Positions 25,339-33,077 of a DNA stretch of 64,000 bases are shown here, piece after piece. The position numbers and the translations under genes were made by a program. How positions within the stretch are numbered: position 1 is the first letter of the stretch; each line of letters starts with the position of its first letter. The notes under the pieces were generated by a model. It was given only the letters and a program-made list of their open reading frames with translations. It did no database searches and was not told the origin of the DNA. Source of the stretch: Streptomyces camponoticapitis (lineage in GTDB: Bacteria > Actinomycetota > Actinomycetes > Streptomycetales > Streptomycetaceae); assembly GCF_014646115.1 (NCBI RefSeq), contig NZ_BMMV01000021.1, positions 93,136 to 157,135 of the forward strand, given 5' to 3'.

Positions 25339-27189
25339 GTGCAGTCCGTCCAGACCTCAGGTCTGCGGGAGCCCCTGACACGGCCCGGCGGCACAGTGCC
25401 GGACGCCGGGGCCGTCACCACGGCCGAACTGGCCCCCGCGCCGTACCTGCCGCTCCTCGACGACGTACGGATCGCGGTCGTCGCCCCGGACTCCCCTGGC
25501 CAGGACCCCGCCTGGGACCTGACCGAACTCCCGGGCGGCCTGCGGATGTTGTCCGTACGCGCCGACGGCGCACCGGTGGAGATACGGCTCTCCGTGCCCC
25601 TGGGTGACGCCGCCGGGTACTGGCATCCGGACGGCGGCTGGCAGCGTACCCTGCTCGCCGACTGGGCCGGCCGAGCGCGGGTGTCGCTGGTCAGCGGACA
25701 CGCCGCGGGCTGCCTGTACGACCACGTGGGCACCACCATGCTGGCCTTCGCGGCGGTCGATCCGGTACCGGAGGTGTCGATGCGGTTCGGGGTCTCCGAG
25801 GAGCACGACACCCATGTCGTCCATCTCAGCCTGCCCCCCTCGGACGAGGCGCACCGCCTGCTGTTCGTGCCCCGGGCCGAATCGGTGGCGGTCGCGATGA
25901 GGGCCCTGCGGGGCTGGTTCGCCCGTGAGATCACCCCGATGGCCGTGCCGGACTCGGCCCGTACGCCCGTGTACTCGACCTGGTACGCCTTCAACCAGGA
26001 CGTCGACGCCGAGTCCGTCGAGACCCAGGCGGTGCTCGCGGCCGAAGCCGGCTGCGGAGTCCTGATTCTCGACGACGGCTGGCAGGAGCTGGGCAGCGGA
26101 CGCGGCTACGCGGGGTGCGGCGACTGGCGGCCCGACCGCGCCAAGTTCCCCGACTTCGCCGGCCATGTGGCCCGCGTCCGGGCCGGCGGACTGCGCTACA
26201 TGGTGTGGCTCGCGCCGCTGCTGCTCGGGCCGGACGCCGACTGCTTCGGCCGGTGGGCGCCCCACGCGCCCGCTCCCGGCAGCACACCCGGCGCCTACGT
26301 CCTCGACCCCCGCGTGCCCGAAGTGCGGCGCCACGTCGTCCAGTTGTGCACGCGTGTCGTCGCCGATCACGGACTCGACGGACTCAAGATCGACTTTCTC
26401 GACCAGGCCATGGTGTACGCGGCGGGCGGCGGCCACCCCTGCCCCGACACGGCGGACACGTCCGACGTGGGCGTGGCCATGACCGCGCTGCTCACCGATG
26501 TCCGGGCGGCCCTTGAGGAGTTGCTCCCCGACCCGCTCATCGAGCTGCGCCAGCCGTACACCGGGCCCGGCATGGCTCCCTTCGGCAACATGCTGCGCTC
26601 CTTCGACTGTCCGGCCGACGCCACGGCCAATCGGGTCCGGACCCTGGACACCTCGCTGCTCGCCATCGGCGGCGCCGTCCAGTCCGACATGCTGATGTGG
26701 CACCGGGACGCCCCCGTCGAGGCCGCCGCCCGGCAGTTGATCGGCGCCCTGCACTCGGTGCCGCAGCTCTCCGTACGCCTCGACCGGATCTCCGGAGAGC
26801 AGCGCCAATCGGTGGCCTTCTGGCTCGCCGAGTGGCGACGGCTGCGCGGTGCGCTGCTGGACGGGACCGTCGAGCCGGGCCGCCCGGACGATCTCTACAC
26901 GCTCGTGGACGCGACCGGCGAGGGGATACGCGTCATTGACGTGCACAGCACGCGCGTGGTGCCCGTGGACCTGTCGGCCTGCGGCGAGTTGGTCCTGGTG
27001 AACGGCACGTCCGCGGACCAGCTCCGGGTGGAGAACACCGGGCCGCGCGTCACCGTGGAACTGACCGCCCATCACCCCTCCGGCCGTATGATCGACCGGA
27101 GCCGGACGAGCCTGGCGACCGGCCCGCACACGCTGCCGGTCCCGCGTATGGGACTGGTCAAACTGCACATCACGGAAGGCGCGGGATGA
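25339..27189 (+). CDS. Alpha-galactosidase-type glycoside hydrolase (GH36-like)
   Basis: A 616-residue soluble enzyme. An N-terminal beta-sandwich (about 1-190) precedes the TIM barrel: TWYAFNQDVDAESV, LDDGWQELGSGRGY, the catalytic GLKIDFLDQAM (probable nucleophile Asp near residue 355) and IELRQPYTGPGMAPFGNMLR. GH36 enzymes hydrolyse terminal alpha-galactosides such as melibiose and raffinose. No signal peptide is present, so the substrate is imported. GTG 25339 has a GAAGGAG ribosome binding site. Its stop overlaps the LacI gene by four bases. Confidence 0.85.
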   Translation: MQSVQTSGLREPLTRPGGTVPDAGAVTTAELAPAPYLPLLDDVRIAVVAPDSPGQDPAWDLTELPGGLRMLSVRADGAPVEIRLSVPLGDAAGYWHPDGGWQRTLLADWAGRARVSLVSGHAAGCLYDHVGTTMLAFAAVDPVPEVSMRFGVSEEHDTHVVHLSLPPSDEAHRLLFVPRAESVAVAMRALRGWFAREITPMAVPDSARTPVYSTWYAFNQDVDAESVETQAVLAAEAGCGVLILDDGWQELGSGRGYAGCGDWRPDRAKFPDFAGHVARVRAGGLRYMVWLAPLLLGPDADCFGRWAPHAPAPGSTPGAYVLDPRVPEVRRHVVQLCTRVVADHGLDGLKIDFLDQAMVYAAGGGHPCPDTADTSDVGVAMTALLTDVRAALEELLPDPLIELRQPYTGPGMAPFGNMLRSFDCPADATANRVRTLDTSLLAIGGAVQSDMLMWHRDAPVEAAARQLIGALHSVPQLSVRLDRISGEQRQSVAFWLAEWRRLRGALLDGTVEPGRPDDLYTLVDATGEGIRVIDVHSTRVVPVDLSACGELVLVNGTSADQLRVENTGPRVTVELTAHHPSGRMIDRSRTSLATGPHTLPVPRMGLVKLHITEGAG

Positions 27190-28184
27190 AGGTCGGGATC
27201 ACCGAGGTCGCAGCCCGTGCCCAGGTCAGCGAGGCGACCGTCAGCCGGGTCATCAACCGGCGGCAGGGGGTCGCGAAGAGGACCAGGGACGCGGTCGAGC
27301 AGGCCATGGCCGAACTCGGCTACGAGCGGCCCACCCAGGGGCAACTGGTCGCCGTCGTCACGGAGTTCGTGTCCAACCCGTTCTTCGCGGACGTCGCCGA
27401 GCGGCTGGAGTCGGCGCTCGCGCCGCACGGGCTGAAGACCGTTCTGTGCCCCGCCTTCCCCGGCGGAGTGCAGGAGCGCGAGTTCATCACCGCGCTGGCG
27501 GACAAGGGCGTCGCCGCGGTCGTCTTCCTGTCGGCGTCGAACACCGTCGAGGGCGCGGACACGGAGACGTACGAGATTCTGCGCGCCCGGCGCATCCCCT
27601 ACGTCGGCATCAACGGTGTCTTCGCCGACGGTGTCCCGGCTCCCGTCTACTCCACGGACGACACCCTCGCCGCCGAACTGGCCGTCGACCACCTCTATCG
27701 CCTGGGCCACCGTGACATCGGTATGGCGTCCGGTCCGGCCGGCAACCACCCCGCGGACCGGCGCGTCCAGGGCTTCCTCAGCTCCATGACCAAGCGGGGC
27801 ATCGAGAATCCGGGGCGTTGGGTGATCCGGCAGTCGTACACGGTCGAGGGCGGCCAGGCGGCGGCCGGGGCGCTGCTCCAACTCGGCGCAACGGCGATCG
27901 TCGCCGCCAGCGACTACATGGCCCTCGGCGCTGTCCGCGGTATCCGGCGGCTGGGGCGCTCGGTGCCGGACGACGTGTCGGTGGTGGGCTACGACGGCTC
28001 GATGATCACGGAGTTCACCGACCCACCGCTCACCACGGTCCGCCAGCCCGCTTCCGGACTCGCCCTGGAGGTGGGCCGGGGCGTCTTGGCCCTGGTCAGC
28101 AACCGTGACGTGCCGACGGGCGAGCTGCTCTTCGACCCCGAACTGGTCATCAGGGCGACGACGGCCCCGGTGCGCCAGGGGTAG
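27186..28184 (+). CDS. LacI family transcriptional regulator
   Basis: A 332-residue repressor with the N-terminal helix-turn-helix GITEVAARAQVSEATVSRVI (residues ~4-23), the hinge-type NSGRRQGVAKRTRDAV region, and a periplasmic-binding-like effector domain with LAVDHLYRLGHRDIGMASGPA and DVSVVGYDGSMITEFTDPPL signatures. It is the last gene of the operon and overlaps the GH36 stop by four bases. It probably recognises the mirrored TTGCAA/GCTAGC sites at 22031-22139 and is released by an intracellular sugar. Confidence 0.93.
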   Translation: MKVGITEVAARAQVSEATVSRVINRRQGVAKRTRDAVEQAMAELGYERPTQGQLVAVVTEFVSNPFFADVAERLESALAPHGLKTVLCPAFPGGVQEREFITALADKGVAAVVFLSASNTVEGADTETYEILRARRIPYVGINGVFADGVPAPVYSTDDTLAAELAVDHLYRLGHRDIGMASGPAGNHPADRRVQGFLSSMTKRGIENPGRWVIRQSYTVEGGQAAAGALLQLGATAIVAASDYMALGAVRGIRRLGRSVPDDVSVVGYDGSMITEFTDPPLTTVRQPASGLALEVGRGVLALVSNRDVPTGELLFDPELVIRATTAPVRQG

Positions 28185-28239
28185 CCCGGAGGACCGGCCG
28201 ACAGCGCGGCCGTCACTCCGTCGGCGCAACCGTGGGTAC

Positions 28240-28255
28240 CCCTTCAGGTGAAGGG
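28240..28255. promoter_or_regulatory. Palindrome upstream of the coupled trio
   Basis: CCCTTCA-gg-TGAAGGG, a perfect 7-bp inverted repeat 87 bases upstream of the start codon of the flavoprotein gene at 28342. It lies between the LacI stop and that start. It may be an operator controlling the trio and possibly the sel genes, or the LacI terminator stem. It is too short to decide. Confidence 0.45.
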
Positions 28256-28341
28256 TGTTGTGAGTATCTCCACAGGTGCGGGGCCTGCGTCTACCGTCGC
28301 AGCGGCAACTCCCCGACCGCGTCGTCCCCGAGGAAGTACCC

Positions 28342-29523
28342 ATGACCTCTGTGTCCGCCAACCGGACCACCCCTCCGCACGTCGTTTCCGCGGACGACGT
28401 CCTCGACGCGCTGAAACGGGCGATCGAGGACACGATCGCGCCCCGGTCGGAAGACGTCGACCGGCTGGGCGCCTTTCCCGCCGAAGGGATGGCGGCGCTG
28501 GCCCGCGCGGGCGTCCTGGGTCTTACGAGTGCCGCCGAGGTCGGGGGCGCCCAGGCGTCGCTCGCGGTCGCGGCACAGGTTGTCGAGCGACTGGCCGGGG
28601 CGTGTTCCTCCACCGCGATGGTGGTGCTCATGCACTACTCGGCCGCGGCCGTGATCGAGGCACACGGCGACCTGGACGTCCGCGGGGCCGTCGCCCGCGG
28701 GGAGCACCTGTCCACCCTGGCCTTCTCCGAGGCGGGCTCCCGCAGCAACTTCTGGGTTCCTGTGGGAACGGCAGCGCAGGACGGAGCCGGTCTCGTCCGC
28801 CTGGACGCCGAGAAGAGCTGGGTGACCGCCGCCGGCCACGCCGACAGCTACGTGTGGTCGAGCCGGCCGCTGGCAGCCGACGGACCCATGACCCTGTGGC
28901 ACGTGCCGGCCGGCACGCCCGGACTGTCGGTCAAGGACGCGTTCGACGGCTTCGGCCTTCGCGGCAACGCGTCGAGCCCGGTCAGCGGCGAGTCCGTGCA
29001 CGTGCCCGCCTCGGCCATGCTCGGGGCGGACGGCGAGGGCCTGGACATCGCCCTGGCCACGGCGCTGCCCCGGTTCCTGGTGCTGAACGCGGCCTTCTGC
29101 GCGGGCGTGTGCGAGGCGCTCCTCGGGCAGGCCAGGGACCATCTGCTGGGTGTACGGCTGGAGCACCTGGAACAGACCTTGGCGGACAGGCAGCCGGTAC
29201 GCGACGCGTACGCCAGGCTGCGGACCCGCGCCGACACCGCGCGGGTGTTCCTGGCGGACACGATCGGCGCGCTGGAGACCGGCCGGCCGGACGCCATGCT
29301 GCGCGTCCTGCAGGTCAAGGCGGTTGCCGCGGAGGCGGCGGCGGACGTCGCGGACGGGGTCATGCGACTGTGCGGCGGTGCCGCCTTCCGCCGCGGGCTG
29401 GGCATCGAGCGGCGCTTCCGGGACGCGCTGGCGGCCCGCGTCATGGCTCCCACCACCGAGGCGCTCTACGACTTCACCGGCCGGGCGAGTCTTGGCATGC
29501 GGTTGTTCGGGGCGGCCTCATGA
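28342..29523 (+). CDS. Acyl-CoA dehydrogenase-like flavoprotein
   Basis: A 393-residue flavoprotein of the acyl-CoA dehydrogenase superfamily. The N-terminal helices are APRSEDVDRLGAFPAEGMAALA; a central beta-barrel runs through FSEAGSRSNFWVPVG and EKSWVTAAGHAD; the C-terminal helical bundle ends with MRLCGGAAFRRGLGIERRFRD. Members of this fold in actinobacteria include monooxygenases acting on sulfur-, nitrogen- and selenium-like substrates as well as true dehydrogenases, so the reaction is open. A GAGGAAG ribosome binding site precedes ATG 28342. Its stop overlaps the start of the next gene. It heads a coupled three-gene set immediately upstream of selA. Confidence 0.85.
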   Translation: MTSVSANRTTPPHVVSADDVLDALKRAIEDTIAPRSEDVDRLGAFPAEGMAALARAGVLGLTSAAEVGGAQASLAVAAQVVERLAGACSSTAMVVLMHYSAAAVIEAHGDLDVRGAVARGEHLSTLAFSEAGSRSNFWVPVGTAAQDGAGLVRLDAEKSWVTAAGHADSYVWSSRPLAADGPMTLWHVPAGTPGLSVKDAFDGFGLRGNASSPVSGESVHVPASAMLGADGEGLDIALATALPRFLVLNAAFCAGVCEALLGQARDHLLGVRLEHLEQTLADRQPVRDAYARLRTRADTARVFLADTIGALETGRPDAMLRVLQVKAVAAEAAADVADGVMRLCGGAAFRRGLGIERRFRDALAARVMAPTTEALYDFTGRASLGMRLFGAAS

Positions 29524-30371
29524 CGCTGCTGATGGGGGCCGTCGCCTACGACCCGAAAACGGTCACCATCTGGACGGGCTTCCGCTCGTGGCTGACCACT
29601 CACGGACTGCCCTTCGACTTCGTGCTGTATTCGCACTACGAGCGACAGGTGGAGGACCTCGTCGCGGGGCGGATCCACGCGGCGTGGAACTCCCCGCTCG
29701 CCTGGATCCGGGCCGGCCGGCTGGCCGCGGCGGAAGGCGTGCGGCTGCACCCGGTCGTCGCCCGGGACACCGACCGCGACCTGCGGTCCGTGGTCGTCGT
29801 ACGGTCGGAGGCGCCCTACCACCGGCCGGGCGACCTCAAGGGGGAGAGCGTGGCGGTCGGCGCCGTGGACTCACCGCAGGCCACCCTCATTCCGCTGTCG
29901 CTGCTGCGCTCCGAGGGCCTGAGGCCAGGGGATGACATCGAGATCCTGGGCCATGACGTGGGAGTCGGGCTGCACGGCGACCACGTCGGCGGCGAACGCG
30001 ACGCCGTCCGGGCCCTGATGTCGGGACGGGCGGCGGCCGCCTGCCTCCTCGACGCGAACCACCTGCTGTTCGGCAAAGAAGGCACGCTGCCGCCCGGCAG
30101 CACACGGATCCTCGCGGAGACCGCCCCTTACGACCACTGCGTCATGGCCGTCAACGACTCCGCGCCCGCGTCGATCACCGAGCGCTTCGGCGAACTGCTG
30201 CTCGGCATGTCGCCCGACGACCCGGAGGTGCGGCGGCTGTTCGACCTCGAAGGCCTCAACGTCTGGGTTCACGGCAGGACTGAGGGGTTCGCGGCGCTGG
30301 AGGCCGCCGTCGGTGAAGTGGGCTTCTACGACGCGGCCGGCCGGGTGACCGCCGAGGGCTACCGGCCGTGA
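29520..30371 (+). CDS. PhnD-like periplasmic-binding-type protein without signal peptide
   Basis: A 283-residue protein of the phosphate/phosphite/phosphonate-binding superfamily. It begins directly with TLLMGAVAYDPKTVTIWTG and lacks a signal peptide or lipobox, so it is probably cytoplasmic. Family landmarks are the HYERQVEDLVAGRIHAAWN segment, RSVVVVRSEAPYHRPGDLKG (inner lobe) and SPQATLIPLSLL. No transport permease or ATPase is near. It overlaps the flavoprotein gene before it and the ferritin-like gene after it by four bases each. A role as a ligand-binding or sensor subunit working with the flanking enzymes is an inference. Confidence 0.85.
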   Translation: MTLLMGAVAYDPKTVTIWTGFRSWLTTHGLPFDFVLYSHYERQVEDLVAGRIHAAWNSPLAWIRAGRLAAAEGVRLHPVVARDTDRDLRSVVVVRSEAPYHRPGDLKGESVAVGAVDSPQATLIPLSLLRSEGLRPGDDIEILGHDVGVGLHGDHVGGERDAVRALMSGRAAAACLLDANHLLFGKEGTLPPGSTRILAETAPYDHCVMAVNDSAPASITERFGELLLGMSPDDPEVRRLFDLEGLNVWVHGRTEGFAALEAAVGEVGFYDAAGRVTAEGYRP

Positions 30372-31582
30372 ACCGTCCAGCCGGCGCACCGGCCGCTGTC
30401 GACCTGGCGCACCTCGGTTTCGATCAGGGCGCCCACCTCCTGGTGCAGCGGGTGCTCTCCGGTCTGCGGCCCGGGGAGCCTCTTGAGGTGACCGGGAACC
30501 ACCCCGCCCTTGTGACCCATCTGAGGGCGTGGTGCCGCGGCAGGGGCCATCTCGTGCAACCCGGAGGGGATCGGGACACCCCGGTACGAGCGGTGATCGT
30601 CCGCGGGCCCGCCGGCCTCGACCGCTGGGCCGGCGCCCGGCGCGCCGGTGGTCCCTCGCCGCACGAGATCGTCAGAAACCCCGAGCCGGGCTGGGGGCTC
30701 GCCGCCCGGGGGGCACTCGTCGAGGACGGTGCCCCGGCTCCGGGGTTCGACCTGGCCGAACGGGACCTGGTGTGGGCCGACATCGCCCCGAAGCTGTACG
30801 CGCACGCGGCGTCGGCCCAGTGGGACCCCGCCGTCGCCGTGCCCTGGGACGCCGCCTTCGAACTGCCTGCCGCCGTGGAGGAGGCGGTGGTGCAGGTGAT
30901 GACGTATCTGGTGGAGAACGAGCAGGCGGCCCTGGTGGTGCCGGCGCGGTTGCTGGCACGCATCCACCCGCACTTCCGGGAAGTTGTCCAACTGCTCGCC
31001 GTGCAGGCCGCGGACGAGGCCCGCCACGTTGAGGTCTTCACCCGCAGGGCGCTGTTGAAAACAGGGCGGCTGGGCACTTCCTCGGCCGGTGGGCGTGCCT
31101 CCCTGACCACGCTCCTCGCCGAACCGGATTTCGCGCTTGCCTCGTTCCTGCTCTCGGTGCTCGGCGAAGGGAGCTTCCTCAACCTGCTGGCGTTCCTCGA
31201 ACGCCACGCGCCCGATCCGGTGACCCGTACAGTGGTGCGCCTCGCCCACCAGGACGAGGCCCGCCATGTCGCCTTCGGCGTCGCCCACCTGCAGCACCAG
31301 GCGTCCGTGGACCCAGGGTTGCGCGGCCGGCTGCGCGGCGCCGTCGAGCGCCGCCACGACGTGCTGCGGGACACGGCGGGGCTCAACCAGGACGTGCTCG
31401 ACTCGCTCGTCGTGCTGGCCGCGGGCAGTTGGGACCCGGCCGCCGTGGCCCGGGGGCACGCTCAGGTCGGCGAGTTGCTGACCACGATGGACCACGCGCG
31501 GCAACGCCTGCTGATCCGGCTGGGGTTCCCCGCCGACGAGGCGGCCGAACTCTCCGCCCTGCACACCCGTAACTTCATGTGA
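30368..31582 (+). CDS. TusA-like domain fused to a di-iron ferritin-like protein
   Basis: A 404-residue protein. Residues ~15-62 (QGAHLLVQRVLSGLRPGEPL ... HLRAWCRGRGHL) resemble the TusA/YedF sulfur-carrier fold but lack the usual CPxP catalytic cysteine; only the AWC of the second half is kept. Residues ~160-320 form a four-helix bundle with ligand pattern E185, E217xxH220 (DEARH), E267 and E297xxH300 (DEARH), the set of a ferritin-like di-iron oxidase. GTG 30368 overlaps the PhnD-like gene. The following gene is selA. A selenium- or sulfur-handling role is inferred from context; no such fusion is known to me by a gene name. Confidence 0.75.
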   Translation: MNRPAGAPAAVDLAHLGFDQGAHLLVQRVLSGLRPGEPLEVTGNHPALVTHLRAWCRGRGHLVQPGGDRDTPVRAVIVRGPAGLDRWAGARRAGGPSPHEIVRNPEPGWGLAARGALVEDGAPAPGFDLAERDLVWADIAPKLYAHAASAQWDPAVAVPWDAAFELPAAVEEAVVQVMTYLVENEQAALVVPARLLARIHPHFREVVQLLAVQAADEARHVEVFTRRALLKTGRLGTSSAGGRASLTTLLAEPDFALASFLLSVLGEGSFLNLLAFLERHAPDPVTRTVVRLAHQDEARHVAFGVAHLQHQASVDPGLRGRLRGAVERRHDVLRDTAGLNQDVLDSLVVLAAGSWDPAAVARGHAQVGELLTTMDHARQRLLIRLGFPADEAAELSALHTRNFM

Positions 31583-31739
31583 TCCGGTCAGCGGTGGCTC
31601 TCACCCGCGCGCGAAGGGGACAGCGTCGCGTCGTGCGGGGTGCCTCCGAGGCGAGTGCGGTGCTTCCGGAAACCGGCGTACGTGTTTTCGCAACGAAAGA
31701 TCTTGAGGATGACGGCGAGTGCCAGCAGAAGGGTCGGCG
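31583..31739. promoter_or_regulatory. Upstream region of selA with a short palindrome
   Basis: TTTCG-caa-CGAAA at 31686-31698 lies in this 157-base gap, 42 bases before the selA ATG. A GAAGGG ribosome binding site precedes ATG 31740. A promoter for the sel operon is likely here, but I cannot fix -35 and -10 boxes. Confidence 0.4.
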
Positions 31740-33077
31740 ATGAGCCGTGACAAGGTGACCACCGAGGTGCCCAGGGGAATCCCTGCCGGGCACCGGAACT
31801 GGGTGGCCCGCACCGATGTCGTCCTGGCGGATCCAAGACTCGTGGAGGCTTCGGAACGTCTGGGACGCCCTCTGGTGAAGTCCGCGGTAAGGGCGGCCCA
31901 GCAGCAGGCACGGGCGGGCGAGATTCCCACCGGGGCCGTGGTCGACGCGGCCGTGGCCGCTCTGCCGTTGACCGCGGGAGGACTGCGGTCCGTGATCAAC
32001 GCCACCGGAGTGCTGCTCCACACGAACCTCGGCCGTGCCTCCTTGTCGGCGGCGGCCCGCTCGGCCGTCGTCTGCGCGTGCGGACCGACCGATGTGGAAC
32101 TGGACTTGGACAGTGGGAAGCGCGGCCGTCGCGGTCGCACCGTGCTGGCCGCCCTGAGGGAGAAGGTCCCCGCGGCCGGTGCGGCGCATGTGGTGAACAA
32201 CGGTGCGGCCGCGCTGGTACTGGCGGCTACGGCACTCGCCGCTGGCAAGGAGATCATCGTCAGTCGCGGCGAGATGGTGGAGATCGGAGACGGCTTCAGG
32301 CTGCCGGACCTCCTGGTGTCCACCGGGGCCCGCCTGCGAGAAGTCGGGACCACGAACCGGACCACGCTCGACGACTACGCGAAGGCGGTGGGGCCCCGCA
32401 CCGGGTTCGTGCTGAAGGTCCACCCCTCCAACTTCCGCATCACGGGCTTCACTCGCGCGACGGGTGTGGAGGAACTGGTCGGCCTCGGTGTCCCCGTGGT
32501 CGCGGACATCGGTTCCGGACTCCTGGCCCCGGAACCGATGCTTCCCGAGGAGCCCGATGCGGAGAGCTGGCTCAGAGCGGGCGCGTCCATGGTCACCGCC
32601 AGCGGTGACAAGCTCCTCGGCGGGCCCCAGTGCGGCCTGGTCCTGGGGCAGGAGGATCTCGTCCTGCGCATGGCCCGGCACCCGCTCGCCCGGGCTCTGC
32701 GCGTGGACAAACTGACACTCGCCGCACTGGAGGCCACGCTGCGGGGCCCACGGACACCCACGTATACGGCCCTGCACTGCGACATCACCAGTCTGATCGA
32801 ACGTGCCGAACGACTCTCCGCCGGGCTGCGCGACGCGGGCATCGATGCCCAAGCGGTGGACAGCGAGGCGACAGTTGGCGGCGGGTCGGCCCCCGGCGTG
32901 GTGCTGGACAGCGCCGCTGTGTCACTGCCCGCACACTACGCGGACAGGTTGCGTGCCGTATCACCCGCCGTGGTGGGCCGGCTCGACGGCGGACGCTGTC
33001 TGCTCGACCTGCGTGCGGTGCCGGCCGAATCGGATACCGCCCTCGCCGGTGCGGTTCACGCCGCGGCAGGGAGATGA
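31740..33077 (+). CDS. selA: L-seryl-tRNA(Sec) selenium transferase
   Basis: A 445-residue pyridoxal-phosphate enzyme that converts seryl-tRNA(Sec) to selenocysteinyl-tRNA(Sec) using selenophosphate. Diagnostic blocks are INATGVLLHTNLGRASLS, the EVGTTNRTTLDDY segment, ADIGSGLL and the cofactor-binding lysine in SGDKLLGGPQCGLV (about residue 280). Its length agrees with bacterial SelA. ATG 31740 follows a GAAGGG site. It overlaps selB by four bases, and tRNA-Sec, selD and the Sec-containing formate dehydrogenase lie within 7 kb. Confidence 0.95.
   Translation: MSRDKVTTEVPRGIPAGHRNWVARTDVVLADPRLVEASERLGRPLVKSAVRAAQQQARAGEIPTGAVVDAAVAALPLTAGGLRSVINATGVLLHTNLGRASLSAAARSAVVCACGPTDVELDLDSGKRGRRGRTVLAALREKVPAAGAAHVVNNGAAALVLAATALAAGKEIIVSRGEMVEIGDGFRLPDLLVSTGARLREVGTTNRTTLDDYAKAVGPRTGFVLKVHPSNFRITGFTRATGVEELVGLGVPVVADIGSGLLAPEPMLPEEPDAESWLRAGASMVTASGDKLLGGPQCGLVLGQEDLVLRMARHPLARALRVDKLTLAALEATLRGPRTPTYTALHCDITSLIERAERLSAGLRDAGIDAQAVDSEATVGGGSAPGVVLDSAAVSLPAHYADRLRAVSPAVVGRLDGGRCLLDLRAVPAESDTALAGAVHAAAGR

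Noticed and set aside
28248..29519. A long 5' extension of the PhnD-like frame over the flavoprotein gene
   Set aside because: The flavoprotein motifs are in another frame with a good ribosome site, and the four-base overlap gives the natural start at 29520.
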